Positions 1 through 7,423 of a stretch of 12,168 nucleotides of DNA are shown piece by piece; positions within the stretch are counted from its first letter, which is position 1, and the number at the start of each line of letters is the position of its first letter. The notes under the pieces are model-generated. The model was not told the DNA's origin, did no database searches, and was given only the letters and a program-made list of their open reading frames with translations. Origin of the DNA: Candidatus Eiseniibacteriota bacterium (lineage in GTDB: Bacteria > Eisenbacteria > RBG-16-71-46 > CAIMUX01 > VGJL01). Both the position numbers and the translations under genes were made by a program. The DNA lies in the NCBI GenBank assembly GCA_014729455.1, contig WJJW01000433.1, positions 1 to 12,168 on the forward strand, read 5' to 3'.

Positions 1-1
1 G

Positions 2-634
2 TCGATTCTCGACCTCGGCTGCGGCGATGGGCGGGTGGGCCGGGCGCTCATCGACGGAACGCTCCCCGTGCCGTTCGCCGGCCGGTCCGGGACGTACGTC
101 GGCGTCGACGTCAGCCCGCACCTGCTGGGGGCGCGCGCCGGCGGGGATCCGCCGCTCGATCTCCGCCGCGCCGACCTCTCCGACCCGGGATGGATCGCGC
201 AGGCGGGTCTAACCGGGCGGCGCTTCGATGCGATCCTCCTCTTCTCGGTGCTCCACCACATTCCGTCGGACGACCTGCGGCAGCGGCTGCTCGGCGAGGC
301 GGCGGCGTTGCTCGCACGGGACGGCGCGCTGGCGGTCTCCGTCTGGCAGTTCCTGCACCTGGAGCGGTTCCGGCGCCGGATCGTGCCCTGGTCGGAGATC
401 GGGATCCGGGAATGCGAGGTCGATCCGGGCGATCGACTCCTCGACTGGCGCGAGGGAGGCCGGGGCCTCCGGTACGTTCACGAGCTGTCCCCGGAGGAGC
501 TCCGGGAGTTGCTCTCCGGCGCGGGGCTGCGGGTCCGGGACCGCTTCCGGAGCGACGGGGAGACCGGAGATCTCGGTCTCTACGTGGTCGCCGGTCGGGA
601 CCCGCGCCCGGTCAGTCGATCCGATCCGGAGTAG
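2..634 (+). CDS. Class I SAM-dependent methyltransferase, Trm9-like (5'-truncated by window edge)
   Basis: The frame is open from the first full codon, and the gene's own start lies to the left of the window; 210 codons remain. Visible at the N-terminus is the SAM-binding motif I, DLGCGDGRVGRAL, followed by an acidic strand (YVGVDVS) that would hold the SAM ribose, and a motif IV-like strand FDAILLFSVLHHIPS. The second half carries SVWQF, GDRLLDWREGG and LRYVHELSPEEL, which I recognise from Trm9/ALKBH8-type methyltransferase domains. In eukaryotes these modify the tRNA wobble uridine; the bacterial homologues are mostly uncharacterised, so the substrate here is unknown. The class I assignment is firm and the Trm9-like label is from remembered motif resemblance. 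Its final 23 bases overlap the convergent oxidase subunit gene on the other strand. Confidence 0.8.
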   Translation, partial: SILDLGCGDGRVGRALIDGTLPVPFAGRSGTYVGVDVSPHLLGARAGGDPPLDLRRADLSDPGWIAQAGLTGRRFDAILLFSVLHHIPSDDLRQRLLGEAAALLARDGALAVSVWQFLHLERFRRRIVPWSEIGIRECEVDPGDRLLDWREGGRGLRYVHELSPEELRELLSGAGLRVRDRFRSDGETGDLGLYVVAGRDPRPVSRSDPE

Positions 635-1724
635 CGCCGCTCTCGATCCGCATCCGTCGCAGCATCCAACCGATCACTCCCAGCGAAGCGACGAACAGCA
701 CCAGGAAGATCGGCAGCACGCCCCATTGCGTCTCCACGCTCATCTGCTCGAACCCGTCGACGTCCCCGATCATGAACCGCCGCACCCAGTGGCGGACGAG
801 AACCATGACGACGACCGTGACGACGAGCAGGGCCGCGGAGATCCAGAAATGGCGACGTGAGTCGGGCTTCATGACGATGAGAAAGACGGCGGCCAGCGCG
901 AGGAACGCCGCCCCGAACAGGTGGACCGTGTGGACGATGCTGCCCCCGAGGAACGCGGCGCGGATCGCGTCGGGCTGGCTCAGCAGGAACCAGAACCCGA
1001 CCAGCACCTGGACCATCGTCGCCCCCGCGAACCAGACCATCCCGTACCGCGCCGCCCAGGTGCCGAACTTCGGATCCCCCCGCCGCCGAGCGTGGTGGCC
1101 GATCAGGAGCGTTCCGAGTCCCGCGACCGCGAGGGAGGCGACGAAGAAGTGCAGGAATCGCGGGAGTAGCGTCGGCTCCGCGAGGTTCAGGCGCAACCCG
1201 CTCCGCCCCGACAGATACAGCTCGCGGAACCGTTCCGGCGTCTGCATCAGGGTCAGGTTGTTCGTATAGATGAAGCCGATCGCGATCACGAACAACGCCG
1301 ATAGCCAGGCGACCCAGAGAAACCGCTCTCGCCGAACCGTCTCCGACAACGCGGAAAAGTAATGTCCGTAGTAGGCGAGACACAGCAGCACGATCACCAG
1401 GATCCAGGGGACGGCGAGCAGGATGCTCGACGTGAAGAAGAACCTCCCGTACAGGACCTGGATGAACAGCAGCGGCGCGATCCCGAGGGTGATCGTCGCG
1501 GCGGTCACGACCGGCAGGATCCCGCCGATCGTCTCGGCGAGCTTGCGGTGGTGGGGAACGTTCGCCTTTCCGCGCGCGCCGGAGATCGCCGCCAGCACCC
1601 CTCCTCCCATCAGGAGGTTCATCGCGAGCAGGTGCAGGATGAACGTCACCGTCTGCAGCAGGACGATCAGCCAGACCGGCGCGGGCAGCGGCAACGGGTC
1701 GACCGGCGGCAAGACCGGATTCAT
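612..1724 (-). CDS. Second membrane subunit of a bd-type oxygen reductase, CydA-paralogue-like
   Basis: This 370-residue protein has about eight hydrophobic segments. Its ATG overlaps the stop of the upstream CydA-like gene in an ATGA, with AGGAGG seven bases ahead, so the two are very probably translationally coupled and form one complex. Near the N-terminus it has H31, N36 and GGG at 40-42, with exactly the spacing of H24, H29 and GGG 33-35 in its partner. A YYG segment (118-120) matches the partner's YYYGW. The partner's H29, the likely heme ligand, is Asn here, and the paired glutamates are absent. H192, H265 and H268 in later helices could bind heme. It does not look like a standard CydB. 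I infer a diverged CydA-superfamily paralogue acting as structural or electron-relay subunit in the inner membrane. It ends inside the convergent methyltransferase gene. Confidence 0.75.
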   Translation of the reverse strand: MNPVLPPVDPLPLPAPVWLIVLLQTVTFILHLLAMNLLMGGGVLAAISGARGKANVPHHRKLAETIGGILPVVTAATITLGIAPLLFIQVLYGRFFFTSSILLAVPWILVIVLLCLAYYGHYFSALSETVRRERFLWVAWLSALFVIAIGFIYTNNLTLMQTPERFRELYLSGRSGLRLNLAEPTLLPRFLHFFVASLAVAGLGTLLIGHHARRRGDPKFGTWAARYGMVWFAGATMVQVLVGFWFLLSQPDAIRAAFLGGSIVHTVHLFGAAFLALAAVFLIVMKPDSRRHFWISAALLVVTVVVMVLVRHWVRRFMIGDVDGFEQMSVETQWGVLPIFLVLFVASLGVIGWMLRRMRIESGATPDRID

Positions 1725-3043
1725 TCGTTCCCCTCCTGGAGCGGGACCGGATGTTCCTCCGGTGGAAACCCCCAGAGCGAGGCGAGGTAGTGCGCGAGGG
1801 CGCGGCGCTCCTCGTCCGTTCCGGCGAACGGCGGCATGAATCCCTTCAGCTCATCCAGGTTCCGGAGCTGCAGCGCGATGAAGCTCTCCCTCCATCCGCG
1901 GATCAGCGGACGGATCCCGTTGTAGCCGTCGATGGTGTGACAGGGGCTGCACTGGAATCGGAACAGCTCCCGGCCCGCATCCAGGCGGTTCGAGGAGGTG
2001 ACCTCGTGCAGGGCGACAAACTTCGCCCGCGGCAGGTACCCGTCGGCGGCGAGCGCGTCGATCTGAGCCGGACGGAGACTGTTCGAGTACATCGTCTCGT
2101 AGATGACGTACGGCTTGCGGACCGCCTCCCGGACCCATTCGGACACCCCCGTCACCGCGAACCCGACGACCAGGAAGAGGGTCGCCAGCGCCGCGTTGAA
2201 CTGCCGCGGGTTCCGCCAGGCCGTCAGCCAGGTGAACAGCAGGATGAACAGGGAGAGCCCGAGCGACAGGCCGAGGAAGATCGTCACCGCCGGCGCGCCG
2301 CCGATCGCCATCGCCCGCGCTTCCACCGGGATCGAAAGGAGATACCAGACGCCGCCCGGCACGAGGAGCCCGAAGCCGGCGAACACCCACTTCGCCGCGT
2401 AGCGGACCTGGCGCCCCCGGAACCGCTCCGACCGGATCATCGAGGCGGTGAGCAGGACGTACAGACCGGTCAGGGAGACCGCCACTCCCGTGCGGAGCAC
2501 CAGGGAGGGGAAGTAGCTCGGATTGAAGAAGCCGTCCCAGAACGCCCCGGTCTCGAGCCACTTCCCGGGCGTCAGCATGAAGGCGAGGATCCCGTTGATG
2601 ACGACCAGGGAGAGATAGGCCGCCGCGAAGTAGATCCAGCCGATCGCCTGGTGGGTCCTCGGAGTGAAGCGGTCCCATCCGTAGTAGTAGATCAGCGCCG
2701 CGGCGATCTCGACGAGGAAGAAGCACCACTCGATCGCCCAGCCCCAGACGAAGTTGCGGATCAGCAGCGAGGTCGCCGCCGGGGAGGCCAGACCGATCGC
2801 GAACCAGATCCCGACCCCGGTCGCGGCGCCGAAGACGAGGGTCAGCAGCACGAAGAACCGGGCGTGGCGCCGCAGGTAGTCGAGCAGCTCCGGGATCCGC
2901 TCGCGCCGCGCCTTCCGTTCGGTCAGGACGAGGAACAGCCCGCCGCCGACCGCGAAGTGCGAGACGAAGACGTGAACGATCGCGATCAGGGCGATCACGA
3001 TCCCGCCGCCCATCAAGGGGACTTCCCAGAGGGGATAGTCCAT
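1721..3043 (-). CDS. CydA-like oxygen reductase subunit I with C-terminal cytochrome c domain
   Basis: The 440-residue protein starts at an ATG preceded by GGGAGG with eight bases of spacing. Residues 1-300 hold about eight transmembrane helices of cytochrome bd subunit I type. H29 (SHFAVGGG) matches the position of the active-site heme ligand of CydA. E105 and E112, followed ten residues later by YGWDR, match the conserved glutamate region of E. coli CydA. The long periplasmic Q-loop for quinol is missing. Residues 350-430 form a c-type cytochrome: CSPCH at 365-369 binds heme covalently, and M403 in FMPPF is the likely sixth ligand. Known families of the bd superfamily lack the quinol site, and this protein fits them. 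It should reduce O2 with electrons from a periplasmic c-type donor (inference). The His that ligates heme b558 in E. coli appears to be R184. It is the first gene of a two-gene operon. Confidence 0.88.
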   Translation of the reverse strand: MDYPLWEVPLMGGGIVIALIAIVHVFVSHFAVGGGLFLVLTERKARRERIPELLDYLRRHARFFVLLTLVFGAATGVGIWFAIGLASPAATSLLIRNFVWGWAIEWCFFLVEIAAALIYYYGWDRFTPRTHQAIGWIYFAAAYLSLVVINGILAFMLTPGKWLETGAFWDGFFNPSYFPSLVLRTGVAVSLTGLYVLLTASMIRSERFRGRQVRYAAKWVFAGFGLLVPGGVWYLLSIPVEARAMAIGGAPAVTIFLGLSLGLSLFILLFTWLTAWRNPRQFNAALATLFLVVGFAVTGVSEWVREAVRKPYVIYETMYSNSLRPAQIDALAADGYLPRAKFVALHEVTSSNRLDAGRELFRFQCSPCHTIDGYNGIRPLIRGWRESFIALQLRNLDELKGFMPPFAGTDEERRALAHYLASLWGFPPEEHPVPLQEGNE

Positions 3044-3106
3044 CGTCCCTGCCTCCCTGCACCGCTCTCCGCGGGCACGCCGGACCGCAGCCCGAGCCCG
3101 CCGGCA

Positions 3107-3135
3107 ATTCCAATCCGGCCGGGCGGGAAAGTCAA
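3107..3135 (-). promoter_or_regulatory. Putative sigma70 promoter of the oxidase operon
   Basis: Read on the minus strand, TTGACT (3135-3130) and TGGAAT (3112-3107) are separated by 17 bases. They match the -35 consensus at five of six positions and the -10 at four of six. The site lies about 65 bases upstream of the oxidase ATG, in the 111-base gap after the response regulator stop. A separate promoter here would uncouple the oxidase from the signalling operon. A 5-base inverted repeat (GCCGG/CCGGC) brackets the -10 region. Confidence 0.45.
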
Positions 3136-3154
3136 CCGACGGGAGCCGAGCGGG

Positions 3155-4741
3155 TCAGGACGTCTCGATCTCGGAAGCGACGGGGATCCGCAGGAGCAGC
3201 GCGACGAGGTCGGGATCGAACTGGGTCCCGGCGCGGCCGCGGATCAGCTCGCGGGCCGCGTCCACGTCGTAGGCGCGGCGATGGGGCCGGTCGTGGATCA
3301 GCGCGTCGTAAGCGTTCGCAAGCGACAGGATCCGCGCCCCGATCGGGATCCGATCCCCCTTCAGGCCGTCCGGGACGCCCGAGCCGTCCCAGTACTCGGC
3401 CTGATGCCGCAGGATCTCGGCGATCCCTTCCCGACCCCGGGCCGCGAGCAGCTTGCCGGCCGCCTCGCTCGCTTCCCGCTGCCGGAGCATCCGCTCCGCC
3501 GGCGAAAGCACGACGGTCGCCCGCAGGAGCTCCTCGTGGCGTTCGACCGCACCGAGGTTGTGCAGGAGAGCGGCGGTCGCCAGCGCCTGCAGCGAGACCT
3601 CCTCCAGCCCCGCCGCCTCCCCGACCCGCACCGCGAGATCCTGCACCCGCTCCGAGTGCCCGACGAGCCAGGGGTAGCGGCTCTCGAAAGCGGCGAGCAG
3701 CGAGGTGATCGTCCCGAGGAAGGCGCCCTGGGTCCGCTCGAAAGCGTCCGCGTTGGCCAGCGCCGTGCCGACCGAGTGGCCCAGCGCCTCCACGAGCCGC
3801 AGATCGAACCGATCGAGCGGCTTGCGGTCGGTCCGCTCCCCGACCGCGAGGACCGCGCGCAACCGGCCCTCGACCTCCACTCCGGCGCACCAGAGCAACC
3901 CGGCGGCGGAGAGGAGGCCGACCTCGTTCCGGCATCCGGGCCGCAGGGCGAGATCGTCGGCCGAGACCGCGTGCGATGCCTCGTGGAGGACCCGGCCCGC
4001 CTCTCCCTCGGGATCGATCCGCAACGAGTCCGGATCCTGGAGCCGCAGGCCGCGATGCACTTGAGCGACCAGCATCCCTTCCCGCGGGAGCAGCAGAGCC
4101 ACCGACTCGAAGTCGAGGATCCCGACCGCGGTGACGACGAAGCGGTTGAGGATCTCGGTGATCGAGCGGTGGCGATTGAGATCCTGGATCCTCTCCAGGA
4201 TCGTCCCCAATCGGAGGAGGTGGCTCTGGAAGTCGTTGCGCGCCTCGCGGAGGTGGTCCCTCTGCCGGCGGATCTCCTCCTCGAGGACCTCCGACTTCAG
4301 CGCGAGCAGATCCCGGTCCCGATTGCGCTCGAGGATCCGCTGCATCTTCAGGAGCAGCTCGCGCGGCGAGAACGGCTTGATCAGGTAGTCGTCGGCGCCG
4401 GCGCGCAGCCCCTGCAGCCGGCTGTCGGTCGCCGCGTTGCCCGAGATCAGGACGATCGGCAGGCTTCGCGACTGCGGGTCCTTGCGCAGCGTCTCGCAGA
4501 CGTCGATGCCGTTGCGCCGCGGGAGGCGGACGTCGAGAACGAGGAAGTCCGGCCGATGGGTCCGGACCGCCTCCAGCGCCTCCTCCCCGTCATGCGCGGT
4601 CAGGACGCGGTAGCCGCGCCCTCCGAGGGTGATCTGCAGAAGCTCCACCACCCTCGAGTCGTCGTCCACGACGAGGACCTTGGGCGGGTGTCCTTCTACG
4701 TTCGATCCGGTCTCCGGCGGTTGCGGCGTGACGCGCTCCAT
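3155..4741 (-). CDS. Response regulator: REC - coiled coil - GAF-like - degenerate HD-GYP
   Basis: The start is ATG with GAGGAG five bases upstream; that site overlaps the stop of the preceding gene. Residues 20-138 are an intact receiver: acidic cluster D26-D28, phospho-acceptor D70, S100 and K122 (KPF). Residues 140-185 look like a coiled coil, and 190-335 a GAF-like sensor fold. Residues 345-520 align with HD-GYP domains, which normally hydrolyse cyclic di-GMP. H362 (GHSERV) is kept, but the HD pair is H394-N395, the following Lys is Ala (A398), the later HH pair is H446-Q447, GYP reads GVP (455-457), and an expected metal-binding Asp is N476. I infer that phosphodiesterase activity is lost or strongly reduced, and that the domain acts by binding protein or nucleotide. 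As the last gene of the signalling operon it is the probable output protein, phosphorylated by a kinase outside the window. Confidence 0.88.
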   Translation of the reverse strand: MERVTPQPPETGSNVEGHPPKVLVVDDDSRVVELLQITLGGRGYRVLTAHDGEEALEAVRTHRPDFLVLDVRLPRRNGIDVCETLRKDPQSRSLPIVLISGNAATDSRLQGLRAGADDYLIKPFSPRELLLKMQRILERNRDRDLLALKSEVLEEEIRRQRDHLREARNDFQSHLLRLGTILERIQDLNRHRSITEILNRFVVTAVGILDFESVALLLPREGMLVAQVHRGLRLQDPDSLRIDPEGEAGRVLHEASHAVSADDLALRPGCRNEVGLLSAAGLLWCAGVEVEGRLRAVLAVGERTDRKPLDRFDLRLVEALGHSVGTALANADAFERTQGAFLGTITSLLAAFESRYPWLVGHSERVQDLAVRVGEAAGLEEVSLQALATAALLHNLGAVERHEELLRATVVLSPAERMLRQREASEAAGKLLAARGREGIAEILRHQAEYWDGSGVPDGLKGDRIPIGARILSLANAYDALIHDRPHRRAYDVDAARELIRGRAGTQFDPDLVALLLRIPVASEIETS

Positions 4742-4750
4742 GTCCGCTCC

Positions 4751-6064
4751 TCAACGGCCGGGTCGCGCCTCCGTTTCCTGGAGGATCGACTCCAGCTCGG
4801 TCTCCGAAAACGGGAACATCAGCGACGGGCCGCTGTGGCCCGGGTAGCCCGAGATCCTCGAGCCGACCCGGATCACCGGTACGCCGAGCTCCCCGACGCG
4901 GCTGAGCAAGGCCTCTTCGGCCTCGTCAGGTGTTCCGTTCACGCGCGCTTCCAAGAAGAGCGCGTCCCAGTGACCGAGATCGAGCGAGACGATCGCCGCT
5001 TCCAGGCCGGCCGCTTCGCCGACCTGCCATCCGCGACCTCGAAGGTAGCGGCAGATCGCCACTCGCGCGGGGAGGTACCGGACCGCCACGAGAGCCCTCC
5101 GGGGGCCGTTGCGGTCGCGCTCTTCCCGCTCCCTCTCCCCGAACGAATCCGGTTCCTCCTCGCCTGCGTCGGACTGGAGGTCCGGTCCTTCCGTCCCGCG
5201 GGTGAAGCTCTTGAGGAGGTGCACCTGCAGGACCTGGATCCGCTTATCCTGCTCGTGCCGCGAGACGGACGCAAGGGGTCCGAGGCCGAGCATCCGTTCG
5301 CAGGCGACGGCCGCCTTCTCCCCTTCGTCGGCGAGGACGACGTAGTACTTCTCCTCCCGAGAGACGCCGTGGAGCAATCGACCCAGGCTGACGAGATCGA
5401 CCGGTCCGTCCTCCGATTCGATCCGCTCCGGTAGGGCGGGATCGGAGAAGGTGCCGATGTGGACCACCTGGTTCCAGAGGACCCCGACGCGTGCGTCGCC
5501 GGACTCGAGGACGAGGACCGTGGTGTCGAGCGCCTCGGAGGATTCGTCCTCGGCTTCGAGCTCGAGCTCCCCTTCGGCATCGTCGAGTTGGTTCGCGATC
5601 GGTTCCTCACCGTTGTCACCGGTCTCCTCTGCAGTCGCGTGCCCGGTCTCTGCAAAATCCTCGGCGGGCGGCTCCGGGTCCCGAACGGTCTCCTCTTCCG
5701 TCGCCGTCGGCTCCGCGTGGAGTCCCGGCTCGGGATCTGCGATCGGCACCGATCCGGCTACCGGTTCGGGCCCCGTCTCCGGCTCCGCTCCGGGCCGCCG
5801 AGGCGGCTCCGCGCTCCCCTTTTCGTCCTCTCCGATCGGGTCGGCCTCGCCGGCCTCGATCTCGGTTCGGTCCTCTGTATCGTCCGTCCGTGCCGGCATG
5901 TGGAGCGGGATCTCCGTTCCCTCCCCCTGAACCTCGCTGAGGAGGTCCACGAGATCGGTCGTCAGCTTCGCTTGGACCCGGGCCAGCTCGGCGAGGTCCT
6001 TCGCCAGGACCCGGATCAGACGCGACGTCCGGTCTCGTTCCTCCCGCCCGCTCTGTTCGGTCAT
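4751..6064 (-). CDS. CheW-like domain protein with acidic linker and C-terminal pseudo-receiver
   Basis: The frame is open further upstream, but I chose the ATG at 6064 because it overlaps the preceding gene's stop (ATGA) and follows a GGGGAGG site. That gives 437 residues. Residues 8-46 are a helix with coiled-coil character. Residues 60-178 are a Glu/Pro-rich, low-complexity acidic linker. Residues 180-290 resemble CheW, the adaptor joining chemoreceptors to CheA: alternating beta strands such as TTVLVLESGD, PVDLVSLGRLL and KYYVVLADEG. Residues 322-430 have receiver-like strand order but have lost its key residues: the N-terminal acidic pair is absent, the phospho-acceptor position is E372 (DALFLEARV), and the KPF lysine is F417. 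It is therefore unlikely to be phosphorylated. Probably a cytoplasmic scaffold between the membrane protein and the response regulator encoded either side. The CheW assignment rests on pattern only. Confidence 0.7.
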   Translation of the reverse strand: MTEQSGREERDRTSRLIRVLAKDLAELARVQAKLTTDLVDLLSEVQGEGTEIPLHMPARTDDTEDRTEIEAGEADPIGEDEKGSAEPPRRPGAEPETGPEPVAGSVPIADPEPGLHAEPTATEEETVRDPEPPAEDFAETGHATAEETGDNGEEPIANQLDDAEGELELEAEDESSEALDTTVLVLESGDARVGVLWNQVVHIGTFSDPALPERIESEDGPVDLVSLGRLLHGVSREEKYYVVLADEGEKAAVACERMLGLGPLASVSRHEQDKRIQVLQVHLLKSFTRGTEGPDLQSDAGEEEPDSFGEREREERDRNGPRRALVAVRYLPARVAICRYLRGRGWQVGEAAGLEAAIVSLDLGHWDALFLEARVNGTPDEAEEALLSRVGELGVPVIRVGSRISGYPGHSGPSLMFPFSETELESILQETEARPGR

Positions 6065-7008
6065 TCTGCCTCCCCCCCCGGATCCGGCACGACCGACTCT
6101 CCTCGGCGGTCCTCCGGCATCCGGTCCGCAATCGTTCTTCGAAGCGTCACCGCCGCGGAGCGGACCTCCGCCACGGCCCGGGCGTGCCATCCGCTCGAGT
6201 GCAACGACTCGCGCAGCTGCCGCAACGCCTCCGTGAATTCATTGAAGCTGCTTCCGACCTCTCCCGGGATGGCGGGGGCGATCCTCCGCGCCATCTCCAG
6301 CGCCAGCGACCAGACGGTTCCCAGCCGCTCGATCTCCCGGACCCTCGCCTCGGCCTCGCCGAGCGCGGTCGCCCCCCGCGCCTCCTGGTCCGCCAATCCC
6401 TCGGCGATCTCCGCCAGCCCGCGGTCGATCGTATCGAGATCCTCCCGGAGCCGGTCGACGAATCGCTGGATCTCGCGGGAGAGCGAGCCCGCCGGACCGG
6501 GCTCCCCCACGGCGAGCGCTTCCGGCAGGATCCCCTGATCGTTCGTCCGCTGGATCGCGCGTCCAACCTCCTCGACCTCCTTCTTCAGCGATTCGAGCTC
6601 GCCGAGCGTCTGCGCACCCGAGCGGTTCTGCTGGACGAGGGTATGGACGCGAAGGAAGAGGAAGCGCAGCTCGGGATCGGAATCCGGCAGGTAGGCGGCC
6701 TGCTCGGGAGGCACCTGGGTCCCCTCGGCGATCCGCGAGAGGGTCCGAAGGGGATGGCGGATCGAGTCGAAGAGCTGCGCCCCGCTCGCCAGCGCGGCGA
6801 AGGAAAAGAGCAGGACCATCCCCGCCCCGCCGTAGCGAAGGATGCGCAGGGCCTCGGGACGGAGCGCGAACTCCCGTGCCACGTACTCGACCAGGAGAAA
6901 GTAGGTGACCCCGAGGAAGACGGTCGGCAGGACCGTGAAGAGAAGGACGCGCTTCTTCACCGAGGTGCCCGACCCGACGCGGCGAGCGATCTCTTGCGCG
7001 TGCGCCAT
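6061..7008 (-). CDS. Two-helix membrane protein with HAMP-like linker and coiled coil
   Basis: The ATG at 7008 has GGGAGA six bases upstream. A GTG further up (7074) lacks any ribosome site, so I prefer the shorter 315-residue form. Two hydrophobic helices at about 21-43 and 59-80 are separated by a short 15-residue segment, leaving no room for a sizeable periplasmic sensor domain. Residues 81-130 (SIRHPLRTLSRIAEG...) resemble a HAMP linker. Residues 135-157 and 175-295 are predicted long amphipathic helices that would form a coiled-coil bundle. No methyl-accepting signalling hairpin, histidine kinase or cyclase domain is visible. It probably anchors a signalling complex to the inner membrane together with the CheW-like protein, whose start overlaps its stop by four bases. 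The function is inferred from layout only. Confidence 0.75.
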   Translation of the reverse strand: MAHAQEIARRVGSGTSVKKRVLLFTVLPTVFLGVTYFLLVEYVAREFALRPEALRILRYGGAGMVLLFSFAALASGAQLFDSIRHPLRTLSRIAEGTQVPPEQAAYLPDSDPELRFLFLRVHTLVQQNRSGAQTLGELESLKKEVEEVGRAIQRTNDQGILPEALAVGEPGPAGSLSREIQRFVDRLREDLDTIDRGLAEIAEGLADQEARGATALGEAEARVREIERLGTVWSLALEMARRIAPAIPGEVGSSFNEFTEALRQLRESLHSSGWHARAVAEVRSAAVTLRRTIADRMPEDRRGESVVPDPGGEAE

Positions 7009-7189
7009 CCAGCGTCTCCCGGAGCGTCGACTGCACCCTGCATGGGTGAAACTGCTGTCGATTGCATCATGCACGAGTCGTACGGCCGAAGCTGGCGCTC
7101 CTCCCGGATTGATGATCGTCTACGGAACGTTTCGTTCACTTCGCTTGGCGCCTCCCCCCTCACGTAAGGGGCGGAGTGCGGTCGCGCGC

Positions 7190-7423
7190 CTGGCGATCGA
7201 ACAGGTCCCGAAGCGTCAAGTCCGGGCTCGACTTCGACGGTCGGAAGGTCCGGCACCGATCTCCCGCCGGCACGGTCCCCACCCTCGATGAGGAAGGCCG
7301 ATCCGACACCCGCCCCGGCGGCAGGCACGCGAGGTGGCACGCGCCTTGCACCCTCGGATTCCGGTGTTGGGACGATACCACGCTGGGATCCGAAAGTGTC
7401 AACCGGTTTCTGGCGATCGAACA
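7190..7423. repeat. 14-base direct repeat pair flanking the sigma54 promoter
   Basis: CTGGCGATCGAACA occurs at 7190-7203 and again, identical, at 7410-7423. The two copies are 220 bases apart. The left copy is about 145 bases upstream of the -12 element, where enhancer-binding proteins usually bind. The right copy lies in the predicted 5' untranslated region, some 20 bases ahead of the ATG. They could be regulator sites or a chance duplication. Confidence 0.35.
7335..7350 (+). promoter_or_regulatory. Sigma54 (RpoN) -24/-12 promoter
   Basis: TGGCACGCGCCTTGCA matches the sigma54 consensus TGGCACG-N4-TTGCA at every defined position, with the required GG and GC ten bases apart. Transcription should begin near 7361, giving an untranslated leader of about 80 bases before the ATG at 7444. 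Such promoters need an ATP-driven enhancer-binding activator, so the downstream gene is probably strongly conditional. No activator gene is present in the window. Confidence 0.75.

Noticed and set aside
1751..5434. A 1,227-codon open frame on the plus strand opposite the oxidase and response regulator genes.
   Set aside because: It lies antisense to three strongly supported genes. Its product is low-complexity, dominated by Arg, Asp, Glu, Pro and Gln, and no domain is visible. Such frames are common opposite GC-rich genes.
6065..6190. A 42-codon upstream extension of the CheW-like gene.
   Set aside because: It would overlap the upstream gene deeply and is Gly/Arg-rich. The ATG at 6064 has a ribosome site and ATGA coupling.
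7009..7074. A GTG-initiated extension of the membrane coiled-coil protein.
   Set aside because: There is no ribosome site before the GTG, while the ATG at 7008 has one.
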